From Candidatus Magnetominusculus dajiuhuensis (GTDB lineage: Bacteria; Nitrospirota; Thermodesulfovibrionia; Thermodesulfovibrionales; Magnetobacteriaceae), in the NCBI GenBank assembly GCA_015233465.1, contig JADFXP010000013.1:1-64000 (forward strand): a DNA stretch of 64,000 bases, given 5' to 3'. Each line of letters begins with the position of its first letter. Position 1 is the first letter of the stretch. Positions 26,433 through 34,671 of the stretch are shown here, piece after piece. The notes beneath the pieces are model-generated. The model saw only the letters and a program-made list of their open reading frames with translations. It did no database searches and had not been told where the DNA came from. A program made the translations under genes and the position numbers.

Positions 26433-26983
26433 TCTTTTACCCCTCCTTTTGAATCTTCTACTTTTTGTTCAGCCTGAGGATTGATTTTAGTATCAGAAGA
26501 TTCATTTGAGGACTTTGAATTTTCTACTTTTGGCTCAACAGGCAGATTAATTTTGTTATCTGAAGATTCATTTGAGGTCTTTACAGCCTCTTCTTTAGGT
26601 CTAACGTGGCAGTCCCAGCAATAAACCTTTACTGAAGCATAGGAGTGGCATTTATCACAGAATTCACTTGGATTTGAATGACATTTAAGACAGGTATGCT
26701 GAAGGCTTTTTTCATACATCACACCGTCAATCTCGCCTAAATTCCTATCTCCGCCTCTTACTACAGTATCACGCCAACTATTTAACATAGTCATATGATT
26801 GGCACGCATATATGCAGCAGGTTTTACACACTGTTTATTCGTCATAGCATTAATTGCTGGAGTATCAATGCTCAGCTTAGGCCCTAATGCGCTTTCTTTG
26901 TTACACGACAACGATAATGCCGCAAAGAGAAGCAATATAACCATGCCGACTATGATCAATTTTTTACCAAATATCATCATCAC
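26429..26983 (-). CDS. dsrJ: Triheme cytochrome c subunit DsrJ with repeated C-terminal tail
   Basis: The 184-residue protein has an N-terminal signal/anchor (LIIVGMVILLLFAALSLSC) and three heme motifs, CLKCH (98-102), CDKCH (109-113) and CWDCH (122-126). Cys52 in QCVKPAAYMRANHM corresponds to the unusual heme-ligand Cys described in DsrJ of Allochromatium. After residue ~135 there is an atypical extension of two similar 22-residue units (TSNESSDNKI... and SSNESSDTKI...), giving a protein about 40 residues longer than usual. A LSLSC segment at the N-terminus might also allow lipoprotein processing, though the lipobox is imperfect. It overlaps dsrK by 4 bases. Confidence 0.93.
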   Translation of the reverse strand: MMMIFGKKLIIVGMVILLLFAALSLSCNKESALGPKLSIDTPAINAMTNKQCVKPAAYMRANHMTMLNSWRDTVVRGGDRNLGEIDGVMYEKSLQHTCLKCHSNPSEFCDKCHSYASVKVYCWDCHVRPKEEAVKTSNESSDNKINLPVEPKVENSKSSNESSDTKINPQAEQKVEDSKGGVKE

Positions 26984-28626
26984 TCCTCCTTCTCCTCATC
27001 GTTATCTTCGTCTTCTTCATCTTCTTCTACACACCCTGGAAGTAACTCGCCTCTAAGGTTTTTATTTCTCTTCTTTTCATCCTTCATAACTAAGGCATTT
27101 GCCACAAGCTCTGTTACTCCGCATACTGCAACCCCAGGCGCCCAATAATCACATACCGTTGAAAGGGCAGCCCTGTCTATAGCGCATACGCAGCTAAGCA
27201 TATTTACATTATTATGATCCCTGACAAACTTAACCGCCTGACCGCGAGGGAATCCGCCTCTTAATCTTAAATCCATATTCTCAGAGGCATTTAGTCCAGA
27301 ACCGCTGCCACAGCAGAAGGTCTTTTCCCTTATTGTATGCTCAGGCATCTCATGAAAGTGATTGACCACATTATTAAGAACATAACGAGGCTCTTCAAAT
27401 AACCCCATACCCCTTGCTGTATTACAAGAATCATGATAACTTACGATTAAATCATCATTTCTGGATGGGTCAAGTTTTAATTTATTATGCTTGATTAAAT
27501 CAGCCGTAAACTCAGATATATGAACCATCTTTGTAGAGGCTGCATTTTCAAATACTGTGCCTGTTATAGGAGACTTAGGTACTTGCAGGAAATCCGCAGG
27601 CCCATTCCATGTATCCATGTATTGGTTTAAAACCCTCCACATATGCCCGCACTCACCGCCTAGTATCCATTTAACACCAAGCCTCTTTGCCTCAGCATAT
27701 ATCTTTGTATTTAATCTCTTTGCCATCTCATTAGATGTAAAGAAACCAAAATTACCGCCCTCTGAAGCATATGTGCTCCAAGTATAATCAAGCCCAAGCT
27801 CATGAAATAATATCATATACCCCATACAGGTATAAATTCCAGGGTCGGCAAATATATCTCCAGAAGGGGTTATAAATAATATCTCTGCTCCCTTTCTATT
27901 AAAACTCGGATTTACTCGTACTCCAGTCATCTCTTCAATATCATCTACTAGGGATTCAATCGTACCAGTTATTGTATGAGGCTCAAGTCCAAGGTGATTG
28001 CCTTTTCTGAAACAATTTGAAACTGGCCCTGCAAGCCATTCAATATTTAAACCAAGCAGATTTAATAACTCCCTTGCTATAATCGTTACCTCAGCAGTAT
28101 CTATTCCATATGGACAAAAAACAGAACAGCGCCTGCACTCTGAACACTGAAAGAAATAATACCACCATTCCTTCAGCACATCCATCGTAAGTTCCCTTCC
28201 TCCAGCAAGCTTTCCTAATATCTTGCCAACCTTAGTGAACTCTTTCCTATAGATAGACCTTAGAAGTTCAGCCCTAAGCACAGGCATATTTTTTGGGTCT
28301 CCAGTGCCAAGATAAAAATGACACTTGTCAGCGCATGCGCCGCATCTTACGCAGACATCCATAAATACCTTAAACGAACGGTATTTTTCAAGCCTTTCAG
28401 CCATGCCCTTTATAACTATCTCCTGCCAATTACTAGGGAGCTTCCAGTCTTCGTCAGTTACAGACCACTGCCTTGGATTAGGAAAGTCTACAGCAGCAAG
28501 GCTTGCCTCTTTTGCGCCATGACAGAACATGCCTTTTTGTATATCTACCTTATTATCCATCCACTCTTTCTCAGGAGGAAGGTAGTTAATTTTCGACATT
28601 TCTTCAGGTTTAATTGTCTTAGACAT
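26980..28626 (-). CDS. dsrK: DsrMKJOP complex cytoplasmic HdrD-like subunit DsrK
   Basis: The 548-residue protein resembles the heterodisulfide-reductase catalytic subunit HdrD. Two [4Fe-4S] sites are in CVRCGACADKCHFYLG and CSECRRCSVFCPYGID; the CCG-type cysteine domains appear at SYHDSCNTARG and EKTFCCGSGSGLNASEN. DsrK is believed to act on the DsrC persulfide/trisulfide in the cytoplasm. The C-terminus ends in a very acidic tail (EEDEEDEDNDEEKEE), which is unusual. It starts 10 bases after dsrM and overlaps dsrJ by 4 bases. Confidence 0.95.
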   Translation of the reverse strand: MSKTIKPEEMSKINYLPPEKEWMDNKVDIQKGMFCHGAKEASLAAVDFPNPRQWSVTDEDWKLPSNWQEIVIKGMAERLEKYRSFKVFMDVCVRCGACADKCHFYLGTGDPKNMPVLRAELLRSIYRKEFTKVGKILGKLAGGRELTMDVLKEWWYYFFQCSECRRCSVFCPYGIDTAEVTIIARELLNLLGLNIEWLAGPVSNCFRKGNHLGLEPHTITGTIESLVDDIEEMTGVRVNPSFNRKGAEILFITPSGDIFADPGIYTCMGYMILFHELGLDYTWSTYASEGGNFGFFTSNEMAKRLNTKIYAEAKRLGVKWILGGECGHMWRVLNQYMDTWNGPADFLQVPKSPITGTVFENAASTKMVHISEFTADLIKHNKLKLDPSRNDDLIVSYHDSCNTARGMGLFEEPRYVLNNVVNHFHEMPEHTIREKTFCCGSGSGLNASENMDLRLRGGFPRGQAVKFVRDHNNVNMLSCVCAIDRAALSTVCDYWAPGVAVCGVTELVANALVMKDEKKRNKNLRGELLPGCVEEDEEDEDNDEEKEE

Positions 28627-28636
28627 AATTACTCCT

Positions 28637-29626
28637 TTATTCCTTATCTAGCGGTAAACCCGCCTTTCTCATTTTTTCTCTAAACTCATCTTCGTATTCC
28701 TCATAAGTATGCACTTTAACCTTATAATTCCATGGGTTAATATGCCTTACTATTCTGCTGTTATTTGCCATATTACGAGTTGGAGAAAAGAATACTCCAC
28801 CAGCATGCATTAATTTACTAAATGGGAAATATGCAAGCAGCGTGCATACCAAAAGCAGATGAGCATAAAATATTGTCCCAATACCTGGCTGGATACGCGG
28901 AGATAATGTCACAAGCCCCATTATAAACTGTTTGACTCCGACAATGTCTACCTTTGTAAAATAACGCATAAATATCCCTGAAAGGGCAATCGCAAATATC
29001 AAAAACAAAGGAAAATAATCAGCTGGTAACGAGATGTACTTTACCTGCGGGATGTGTATTCTTCTTGCAAATAGATACACTGTAGCAAGCAGTAATATCA
29101 CGCCGCTCATATAAAGAATCGGAGTGCCAATCTGCATAAAACTATCTAACAACTCAACTACATGCAGACACCTTGGCACAGGCTCTACAAACAGCCTCAT
29201 ATGTCTTAATAATACCGTAAAAAATGTTGCGTGAAATACTATTGCCCCAAGCCACAGCCATTTTCTTGAACTATGCACCAAACGGCCGTCTCTAATCTCT
29301 GAAAATGTGTTTCTAAAAAGTGACCGAAATAATAATACCTCTAAAGCCATACGCATAATAACTGAAGAACCTTTGCTTGGATTTTCAAGCTCATTATTTT
29401 TAATCCAAGGGAGGGTCTTTTGCTGCCCGCATGTTGTAGGGATACAAAATGGAACTGGGGATTTAAACCAATCCATTATACGCGCAACAAACCCTGCGAT
29501 AAAGATTATTATCGCCGCATACGGAATCACGACTCCAATTAGGAATTGCAGATGTGGTATTCCTCCTAATATCAGAGCCAACAAAAAAATTGCTGCAACT
29601 GCAACTAACGGAACAAATACTTTCAT
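28637..29626 (-). CDS. dsrM: DsrMKJOP complex cytochrome b subunit DsrM (NarI-like)
   Basis: The 329-residue membrane protein has about six hydrophobic helices and a NarI-like core: LGAIVFHATFFTVLLRHMRL (candidate heme b histidines), YFPLFLIFAIALSGIFMRY and FYAHLLLVCTLLAYFPFSK. DsrM anchors DsrK and exchanges electrons with menaquinone. The N-terminal helices (FVPLVAVAAIFLLALILGG) and a cytoplasmic tail rich in charged residues are typical. It is the first dsr gene; an RsbRD-like gene lies about 50 bases upstream. Confidence 0.94.
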   Translation of the reverse strand: MKVFVPLVAVAAIFLLALILGGIPHLQFLIGVVIPYAAIIIFIAGFVARIMDWFKSPVPFCIPTTCGQQKTLPWIKNNELENPSKGSSVIMRMALEVLLFRSLFRNTFSEIRDGRLVHSSRKWLWLGAIVFHATFFTVLLRHMRLFVEPVPRCLHVVELLDSFMQIGTPILYMSGVILLLATVYLFARRIHIPQVKYISLPADYFPLFLIFAIALSGIFMRYFTKVDIVGVKQFIMGLVTLSPRIQPGIGTIFYAHLLLVCTLLAYFPFSKLMHAGGVFFSPTRNMANNSRIVRHINPWNYKVKVHTYEEYEDEFREKMRKAGLPLDKE

Positions 29627-29677
29627 CTTTTGTCACCTCGTTGAAATTTATAACCGCCTATAGCCGCCTATAAGCTT

Positions 29678-30211
29678 CTAAGTCTCGTTGGTAATAAGTT
29701 TAGCCATCTTCAGCAATCTTGAATTAGATGCCATTATTTCCTTTATCTTAAGATTAAACAATCTCTCTCTAATATTCATATATATATCAAATGAAACACC
29801 CATGGCATTATTGATATTTTCAATAAATACAATAAATTGATTATTCATCTCCTCTTCAAGTAACTGTTTTTTAAATCTATTCTTAATCAAAGATGTTAAC
29901 ATCGTATAAAACGAAAGCGCCTTTGATGGAGCGGAATCTTGAATAGCCAGAATCGCAATGACATCATTTAACATTGGATGTTTAATATCGGGCAGTTTAC
30001 CATCAATAAGTTCATCAAAAATCCTCTCAAGTCCTGCAACAAATATATGCTTTAAAGGAATATCAGTGTTACAGCCGGGCATTGATGAACAACTCATGCC
30101 AGAATTACCGCGTGAAAAGCATTGATCCCAAGCCTTACTTGTCCATTCATTGACAATTGACTCACGGTCTTTAATGATTATATCTTTAAAAATGACGTTG
30201 AATTTCTTCAT
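29678..30211 (-). CDS. RsbRD N-terminal-domain-like protein at the head of the dsr operon
   Basis: The 177-residue helical protein (REDSIV-like start DRESIVNEWTSKAW, then LERIFDELIDG, ending MASNSRLLKMAKLI) fits the RsbRD_N family, a globin-like helical sensor domain. In sulfur-metabolising bacteria such a gene is often found before dsrM; its role is unknown. An internal CSSMPGC motif with further Cys may bind a cofactor, which is speculative. It leads the transcript, ahead of dsrM by about 50 bases, and is the only non-dsr gene in the unit. Confidence 0.75.
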   Translation of the reverse strand: MKKFNVIFKDIIIKDRESIVNEWTSKAWDQCFSRGNSGMSCSSMPGCNTDIPLKHIFVAGLERIFDELIDGKLPDIKHPMLNDVIAILAIQDSAPSKALSFYTMLTSLIKNRFKKQLLEEEMNNQFIVFIENINNAMGVSFDIYMNIRERLFNLKIKEIMASNSRLLKMAKLITNET

Positions 30212-30239
30212 ATTTTTTCAATAAATTACTAATGTTGAT

Positions 30240-30269
30240 ATTATGTTGAATTTAGTTTTATGAAGTCAA
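30240..30269 (-). promoter_or_regulatory. Promoter of the dsr operon
   Basis: On the minus strand TTGACT (30269-30264) is separated by 18 bases from CATAAT (30245-30240), about 29 bases before the start of the RsbRD-like gene. A TTGATA/TAAAAT-like element points the other way to aroD (about 30317-30346), making this a divergent promoter region. Confidence 0.55.
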
Positions 30270-30350
30270 TAGCTGCTCATATTTTACCTTAAAATAATTT
30301 AAATAGACTAAAACGTTGATAGAATATTCTTTTATTTAGTAAAATAATCT

Positions 30351-31070
30351 ATGACAAATATATCTATTGGAAATATTCCACTTGGAGAGAAGGTAATTTG
30401 TGTCAGCCCGCTTACAGATATTGATGTTTACAGTATAGAATCTGTCGAAGGCGTAGATATTATAGAATTAAGGATTGATATGTTTTCAGATATTTCTGAA
30501 AAAGGGACATCTGACACATTTACTGTGGCACGCGATAAATTTAATCTTCCAATAATTGCTACTTGCAGATCTCATCGCGAAGGCGGTGCAGTAGATATTA
30601 ATGACAATCTGAGGCTCAAGCTCTTTAAGTCAGTTATTGACCTTTCTGACGCAATAGATATTGAGATAAGATCAAAGATATCCAAAGATGTTATTAGCTT
30701 TGCTAAAGATCATAATAAAACCACTATCGCCTCATATCATGATTTTAAACAAACTCCAAACTTATCAACACTTGAAGATATTGATAAAATGGGCAGAGAC
30801 CAAAACTCCGATATTGTAAAGATTGCAGTTACCCCAATCAATTATAATGATCTAAGAACATTAACTGAGTTTACCCTTAAATATCACAACAAAGGGATTG
30901 TCACAATTGCAATGGGTGAATTAGGACGAACTTCAAGGCTTTTCCTCCCCCTTATAGGATCTCTTTTTACATTTGCCTCAATAAAAACAATTTCCGCTCC
31001 AGGTCAACTTACAATAAGAGAATTAAGACAATTCTTCCCTGCTGTTGTAAAGACCTGTAAAGATTTGTAA
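30351..31070 (+). CDS. aroD: 3-dehydroquinate dehydratase, type I
   Basis: The 239-residue enzyme forms 3-dehydroshikimate in the shikimate pathway. VDIIELRIDMFSD holds the substrate-binding acidic pair, TIASYHDFKQTP the catalytic His, and SDIVKIAVTPIN the Schiff-base Lys; GQLTIRELRQF ends the barrel. Length matches type I enzymes. It is a single gene divergent from the dsr operon, followed by a promoter and hairpin before the DUF167 gene. Confidence 0.94.
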   Translation: MTNISIGNIPLGEKVICVSPLTDIDVYSIESVEGVDIIELRIDMFSDISEKGTSDTFTVARDKFNLPIIATCRSHREGGAVDINDNLRLKLFKSVIDLSDAIDIEIRSKISKDVISFAKDHNKTTIASYHDFKQTPNLSTLEDIDKMGRDQNSDIVKIAVTPINYNDLRTLTEFTLKYHNKGIVTIAMGELGRTSRLFLPLIGSLFTFASIKTISAPGQLTIRELRQFFPAVVKTCKDL

Positions 31071-31093
31071 AGATTGTTTTACAATAAATTTAT

Positions 31094-31181
31094 CTTGACA
31101 TTAAATCTGATATATGGTTTAATATATTCATAGGCGCCTCGTTCCTCCCCTTTGCTGCTGTCCTTACCCAGGACAGCAGCA
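31094..31181 (+). promoter_or_regulatory. Promoter followed by a perfect 12-bp hairpin (DUF167 leader or small RNA)
   Basis: TTGACA (31094-31099), 17 bases, then TTTAAT (31117-31122). About 30 bases later TGCTGCTGTCCT (31153-31164) and AGGACAGCAGCA (31170-31181) form a perfect stem with a TACCC loop. No T-run follows, so it is not a standard terminator. A GGCGCCTCG segment precedes it. It may lead the DUF167 gene at 31218. Confidence 0.5.
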
Positions 31182-31217
31182 CCTTTAAAAATCCACTTAT
31201 TATATATTAATTATTTT

Positions 31218-31472
31218 ATGACTAATTCTCCAATTCTCTATACAATAAAGGTTATCCCAAGGTCATCCAAAAATGAGGTAACCGCATCCCCTGACGGCAT
31301 ATTAAAGGTCAAATTGACTGCAGCGCCAGTAGACGGCGCAGCCAACGCTGCCCTTATTGAGGTATTAGCTGACTATCTTAAAAAAACTCTAAATATAAAG
31401 GTCAAGAAAACTGACATTGAAATAATCAAAGGAATGTCGTCAAGGGTTAAGATTGTAAGAATAAACGATTAA
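31218..31472 (+). CDS. DUF167 (YggU) family protein
   Basis: The 84-residue product starts at the ATG of MTNSPILYTIKVIPR. The family pattern is plain: IKVIPRSSKNEVTASPDGIL, VKLTAAPVDGAANAAL, and IIKGMSSRVKIVRI. DUF167 proteins have no settled function. A longer frame from a TTG at 31152 would run through the hairpin and is rejected. The upstream hairpin (31153-31181) may be part of its untranslated leader. Confidence 0.9.
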   Translation: MTNSPILYTIKVIPRSSKNEVTASPDGILKVKLTAAPVDGAANAALIEVLADYLKKTLNIKVKKTDIEIIKGMSSRVKIVRIND

Positions 31473-31489
31473 TATAAATATATTTTACA

Positions 31490-31518
31490 TTGTATTTTCC
31501 AACTATATTGTTTATAAT
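31490..31518 (+). promoter_or_regulatory. Promoter of the OmpA-like porin gene
   Basis: TTGTAT (31490-31495), exactly 17 bases, then a consensus TATAAT (31513-31518), 52 bases before the start codon. AAAGGAGG provides a strong ribosome binding site. Confidence 0.75.
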
Positions 31519-31569
31519 GATTTTATCATATAATTAATCTTAAATCTTAAAAACAAAGGAGGAAATTTT

Positions 31570-32715
31570 ATGCGATTAAAATTCAACAGTAAACTTAAGG
31601 GATTATTTTTATTCAGCTTAATTGCGTCAATGGTAATTTCATCTGTAGCATTTGCTGAAATTCAAGCTAATACGTTTTCAATAACTCCATCTGGCGGAAT
31701 CTATTTTTTTGACCACAGGGAAACCATTAGCACTTCTTCAGAATTTGGCTTGAGCTTTGGTTATAATTTTAGCAAGTATTTTGAGATTGAAGCAGCTTAT
31801 AATATAGTGCCTTCAACTTCAGTTACTGGTTCTCTTATCCATCTTGACGGACTCATTCACCTAACAAGCGGCAATGTTGTTCCATATATCGCATTTGGCC
31901 CTGGCGGAATTTTTCTTGACAAAAGTACCACCCATTACAATGAATTTTTTGTTAATGCTGGTCCAGGTATAAATTTCTTTGTCAATGATACTATATCATT
32001 AGGCTTTGATGCACGTTACATTTATACAGCAAAAAATACCTTTAGTAACTTTATGCTTTCAGCATTTATACAATTCCAATTAGGGAATAAAAATACATCT
32101 GAGCCAATAGCGAAGGCAGAGCCTAAGCCAGCTCCTAAGCCAGCTCCTAAACCTGAACCTATTGCAGAGGTTAAGCCTGAACCCAAACCAGAACCAAAGC
32201 CTGAACCTATTGCAGAGGTTAAGCCTGAACCCAAACCAGAACCAATCGTAGAGGTTAAACCTGAACCTGCACCAGAGCCTCCTGCGCCTGTTGACAGCGA
32301 CCATGACGGCGTAATTGACTCTTTAGACAAATGTCCAAATACTCCAGCAGGAGTTAAGGTTGATGCAAATGGATGCTGGGTTTTAGAGACTATTTACTTT
32401 GATTCAGGTAAAGCAATTATTAGACCAATATTTAATAAGGAACTTAATGAGGTTGCTAATGTTTTAAAGGCAAATCCAACATTAAAGATCGAAACCCATG
32501 GATATACAGATAATGTTGGCTCTAAGGCTTCTAACCAAAAGCTCTCTGACAGACGCGCATTAGCTATCAAAAAATACCTTGTGAAAAAAGGCGTTAAATC
32601 TGATAAGATTATAACTAAGGGACTTGGAATAGATACAGTTATGTTATCTAACGAAAACACTGAAGAAAAGGCCAAGAGCCGAAAGGTTGAACTCGTAGAA
32701 GTAAATAAAGAATAA
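31570..32715 (+). CDS. OmpA-family outer membrane protein
   Basis: The 381-residue protein has a signal peptide (LFLFSLIASMVISSVAFA), an eight-stranded-type beta-barrel region (about 30-175; FGLSFGYNFSKYFEIEAAY), a Pro/Glu/Lys-rich linker of repeated PEPIAEVKPEPK units (about 178-237), a thrombospondin type 3-like calcium motif (DSDHDGVIDSLDKCPNTP) and a C-terminal OmpA peptidoglycan-binding domain (IYFDSGKAIIRP, then NQKLSDRRALAIKKYL). The linker likely spans the periplasm. It is transcribed alone, with its own promoter and terminator. Confidence 0.93.
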   Translation: MRLKFNSKLKGLFLFSLIASMVISSVAFAEIQANTFSITPSGGIYFFDHRETISTSSEFGLSFGYNFSKYFEIEAAYNIVPSTSVTGSLIHLDGLIHLTSGNVVPYIAFGPGGIFLDKSTTHYNEFFVNAGPGINFFVNDTISLGFDARYIYTAKNTFSNFMLSAFIQFQLGNKNTSEPIAKAEPKPAPKPAPKPEPIAEVKPEPKPEPKPEPIAEVKPEPKPEPIVEVKPEPAPEPPAPVDSDHDGVIDSLDKCPNTPAGVKVDANGCWVLETIYFDSGKAIIRPIFNKELNEVANVLKANPTLKIETHGYTDNVGSKASNQKLSDRRALAIKKYLVKKGVKSDKIITKGLGIDTVMLSNENTEEKAKSRKVELVEVNKE

Positions 32716-32733
32716 TATATTATTAACAATATA

Positions 32734-32767
32734 AAATCCCCTTTCTAAACGGAAGGGGATTTTTTTA
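32734..32767 (+). terminator. Rho-independent terminator after the OmpA-like gene
   Basis: ATCCCCTTTC pairs with GGAAGGGGAT (one G-U pair) across TAAAC, followed by TTTTTTT. It lies 18 bases after the stop codon. Confidence 0.9.
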
Positions 32768-32853
32768 TTAATCCAGATTATAATTCCCTTTAATATTTCC
32801 AGTCTTTCTGATATAATATTACTAATATAACTTAAATATTATTTTATTCCACT

Positions 32854-33702
32854 ATGTTAAAACTCGTTGACGGTATCGTAGAATTATACAAAAAAGTGGC
32901 TACTTCTATTCCTCCAGATATAGAAGAAGCCCTACGCAATACCCTTAAACTCGAAAATCCAGACTCCAATGCCTATAAGGCTTTAGAAATAATCCTTGAA
33001 AATATCAAGCTGGCAAGAAAGGAAGGCAGACCTATATGTCAAGATACTGGTATTCCAATCTTCTCAGTTAAACTACCAAGCGGGCTTGTACAAAGAGATA
33101 TTAAAGAAATAATCCTTGAGGCAACCACACTTGCTATTAAAAAAGTCCCGCTTAGGGCTAATAACATAGATATTATAAATGACCTTCCAATAGATTCTGA
33201 CAAGGATTCTGGAATGCCTATAATTAATTTTTCAGAACATGAAAGACAGTCTCTTATAGTTGATTTGATGTTAAAGGGCGCAGGGTGTGAGAATGCTGGC
33301 AGGATGTATAAACTCCCAGATATGTCATTAAATGCACAAAGAGATCTGGATGGAATCAGGCGGTGCGTAATTGATGCAGTGATACAAATTCAGGGTAAGG
33401 CGTGTCCTCCGTACACTATAGCTGTTGCAGTTGGAGGATCAAGAGATCAGGTCACAGCATTATCAAAAAAACTACTTTTTAATAAGATAAATACTATAAA
33501 TCCAAGCCCAACGCTTGCTAAATTAGAAGAAACACTACTTGCGGATATTAATTCCCTAAATATTGGGACAGCCGGATTATCTGGGGCAGTTACAGCTTTT
33601 AAGGTCATAATTGGCGCTCAAAAGCGTCATCCAGCATCATTTTTTGTAGATGTATCATTTGCATGTTGGGCAAATCGTAGAGGCAGGTTAATTTGGAGTT
33701 AA
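32854..33702 (+). CDS. Class I fumarate hydratase/tartrate dehydratase alpha subunit
   Basis: The 282-residue protein belongs to the Fe-S hydro-lyase alpha family (FumA N-terminal half or TtdA). GRPICQDTGIPIF, LKGAGCENAGRMY and GKACPPYTIAVAVGG hold the three cluster cysteines. It needs a beta subunit (TtdB/FumA C-terminal half), but the next gene is cooC behind two palindromic repeats, and no beta subunit is found in this window. It would interconvert fumarate and malate. The TATAAT near 32812 may belong to its promoter. Confidence 0.9.
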   Translation: MLKLVDGIVELYKKVATSIPPDIEEALRNTLKLENPDSNAYKALEIILENIKLARKEGRPICQDTGIPIFSVKLPSGLVQRDIKEIILEATTLAIKKVPLRANNIDIINDLPIDSDKDSGMPIINFSEHERQSLIVDLMLKGAGCENAGRMYKLPDMSLNAQRDLDGIRRCVIDAVIQIQGKACPPYTIAVAVGGSRDQVTALSKKLLFNKINTINPSPTLAKLEETLLADINSLNIGTAGLSGAVTAFKVIIGAQKRHPASFFVDVSFACWANRRGRLIWS

Positions 33703-33708
33703 TTTTCT

Positions 33709-33763
33709 TTAAGGGCTCTGCCCTTAAAAATCCCGCAAGGAGGCTCGCCCCCTTGACCCATTA
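33709..33763 (-). repeat. Palindromic repeat, copy 7 (reverse orientation)
   Basis: CTTTAAGGGCTCTGCCCTTAAA, then ATCCCGCAAGG and GGCTCGCCCCCTTGACCC. It follows the fumarase stop by 6 bases and is in opposite orientation to copy 8 just downstream. Confidence 0.85.
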
Positions 33764-33820
33764 ATCTTTATATTAATTGCTTAATGAAAAAACTTGTTAT
33801 TATAAATAACCCAAAATTAC

Positions 33821-33876
33821 GGGTTCAAAGGGACGAGTCCCTTTGCAGGGATTTTTAAGGGGCAGAGCCCCTTAAA
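33821..33876 (+). repeat. Palindromic repeat, copy 8
   Basis: GGGTTCAAAGGGACGAGTCCCTTT, a GCAGGGATTT joint and TTAAGGGGCAGAGCCCCTTAA. With copy 7 it makes an inverted pair flanking about 57 bases. It ends 8 bases before cooC, leaving only AAGAGG as a ribosome binding site. Confidence 0.85.
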
Positions 33877-33884
33877 GAGGTTAT

Positions 33885-34646
33885 ATGGCAAAAACTATAG
33901 CATTTGCAGGTAAAGGCGGCACAGGCAAAACTACATTAGCAGCATTAACTGTTAGATATTTAATAGAAAAAACGGGCAGGCCGATACTTGCAGTTGATGC
34001 TGACAGCAATTCATGTTTAAATGAAGCGCTTGGGGTTAGCGTACATACAACTATCGGAAAGATACGAGAGGAATCTCTTGCAGCGATACGTTCAAGCGGA
34101 GGAAGACCCGGTGGAATGTCAACAGAGGAATTATTTAATTATCGAGTCCAGCAGTCAATAATAGAGGCAAAGGGGTTTGATTTATTAGTGATGGGCAGAC
34201 CTGAAGGTGCTGGGTGTTATTGTGCTGCTAATAATATAATAAGAAAATATACAGATATGCTTTCAGATGATTATCCATTTGTAGTGATTGACAATGAGGC
34301 AGGGATGGAGCATCTAAGCAGACGAACCACCCATAAGGTAGATGTTCTTTTTATAGTCAGCGACTGTACGGTAAAAGGAATAAAGACTGCAAAGAGAATA
34401 GTTGACTTGGTTGCAGAGCTTGCACTTGAGATAGACCAGTCAGTAGTTATTATTAATCGCGCTAAGGAAGATGAGGGATTGATTGCGCTTGCAAAGGAAT
34501 ATGGATTAACTTTGGCAGGTGAAATTCCTGATGACAGAGAAATCTTTGATATTGACCTAAAAGGCGGGACTGTTTTTGATATTCCAGAGAGTTCAAATTG
34601 TAAAAAAATAGGATATTCAATGTTTGATACATTTATTAAGATTTAA
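33885..34646 (+). CDS. cooC: CooC-type CO dehydrogenase maturation ATPase
   Basis: The 253-residue protein is a MinD/ParA-type ATPase with a deviant Walker A (FAGKGGTGKTTLAAL), a Walker B-like switch (FVVIDNEAGMEHLSRR) and a CYC motif in GAGCYCAANNII, matching the metal-binding CxC of CooC dimers. CooC inserts nickel into carbon monoxide dehydrogenase. No cooS/acsA gene is seen within the window, so the target enzyme must be encoded elsewhere. Copy 8 of the palindromic repeat lies immediately upstream. Confidence 0.9.
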   Translation: MAKTIAFAGKGGTGKTTLAALTVRYLIEKTGRPILAVDADSNSCLNEALGVSVHTTIGKIREESLAAIRSSGGRPGGMSTEELFNYRVQQSIIEAKGFDLLVMGRPEGAGCYCAANNIIRKYTDMLSDDYPFVVIDNEAGMEHLSRRTTHKVDVLFIVSDCTVKGIKTAKRIVDLVAELALEIDQSVVIINRAKEDEGLIALAKEYGLTLAGEIPDDREIFDIDLKGGTVFDIPESSNCKKIGYSMFDTFIKI

Positions 34647-34671
34647 TTTTAAATATTTGTTATAATTATCA

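Noticed and set aside
31153-31181. SRP/4.5S RNA
   Set aside because: The conserved SRP tetraloop sequence (GGUCAGGUCCGGAAGGAAGC type) is absent.
31152-31217. TTG start for the DUF167 gene
   Set aside because: It would translate through a perfect hairpin; the ATG at 31218 begins the conserved region.
32022-32330. Antisense frames rich in Gly/Ser or Phe/Arg opposite the OmpA linker
   Set aside because: They are mirror images of the Pro/Glu/Lys repeat in the real gene and have no ribosome binding site.
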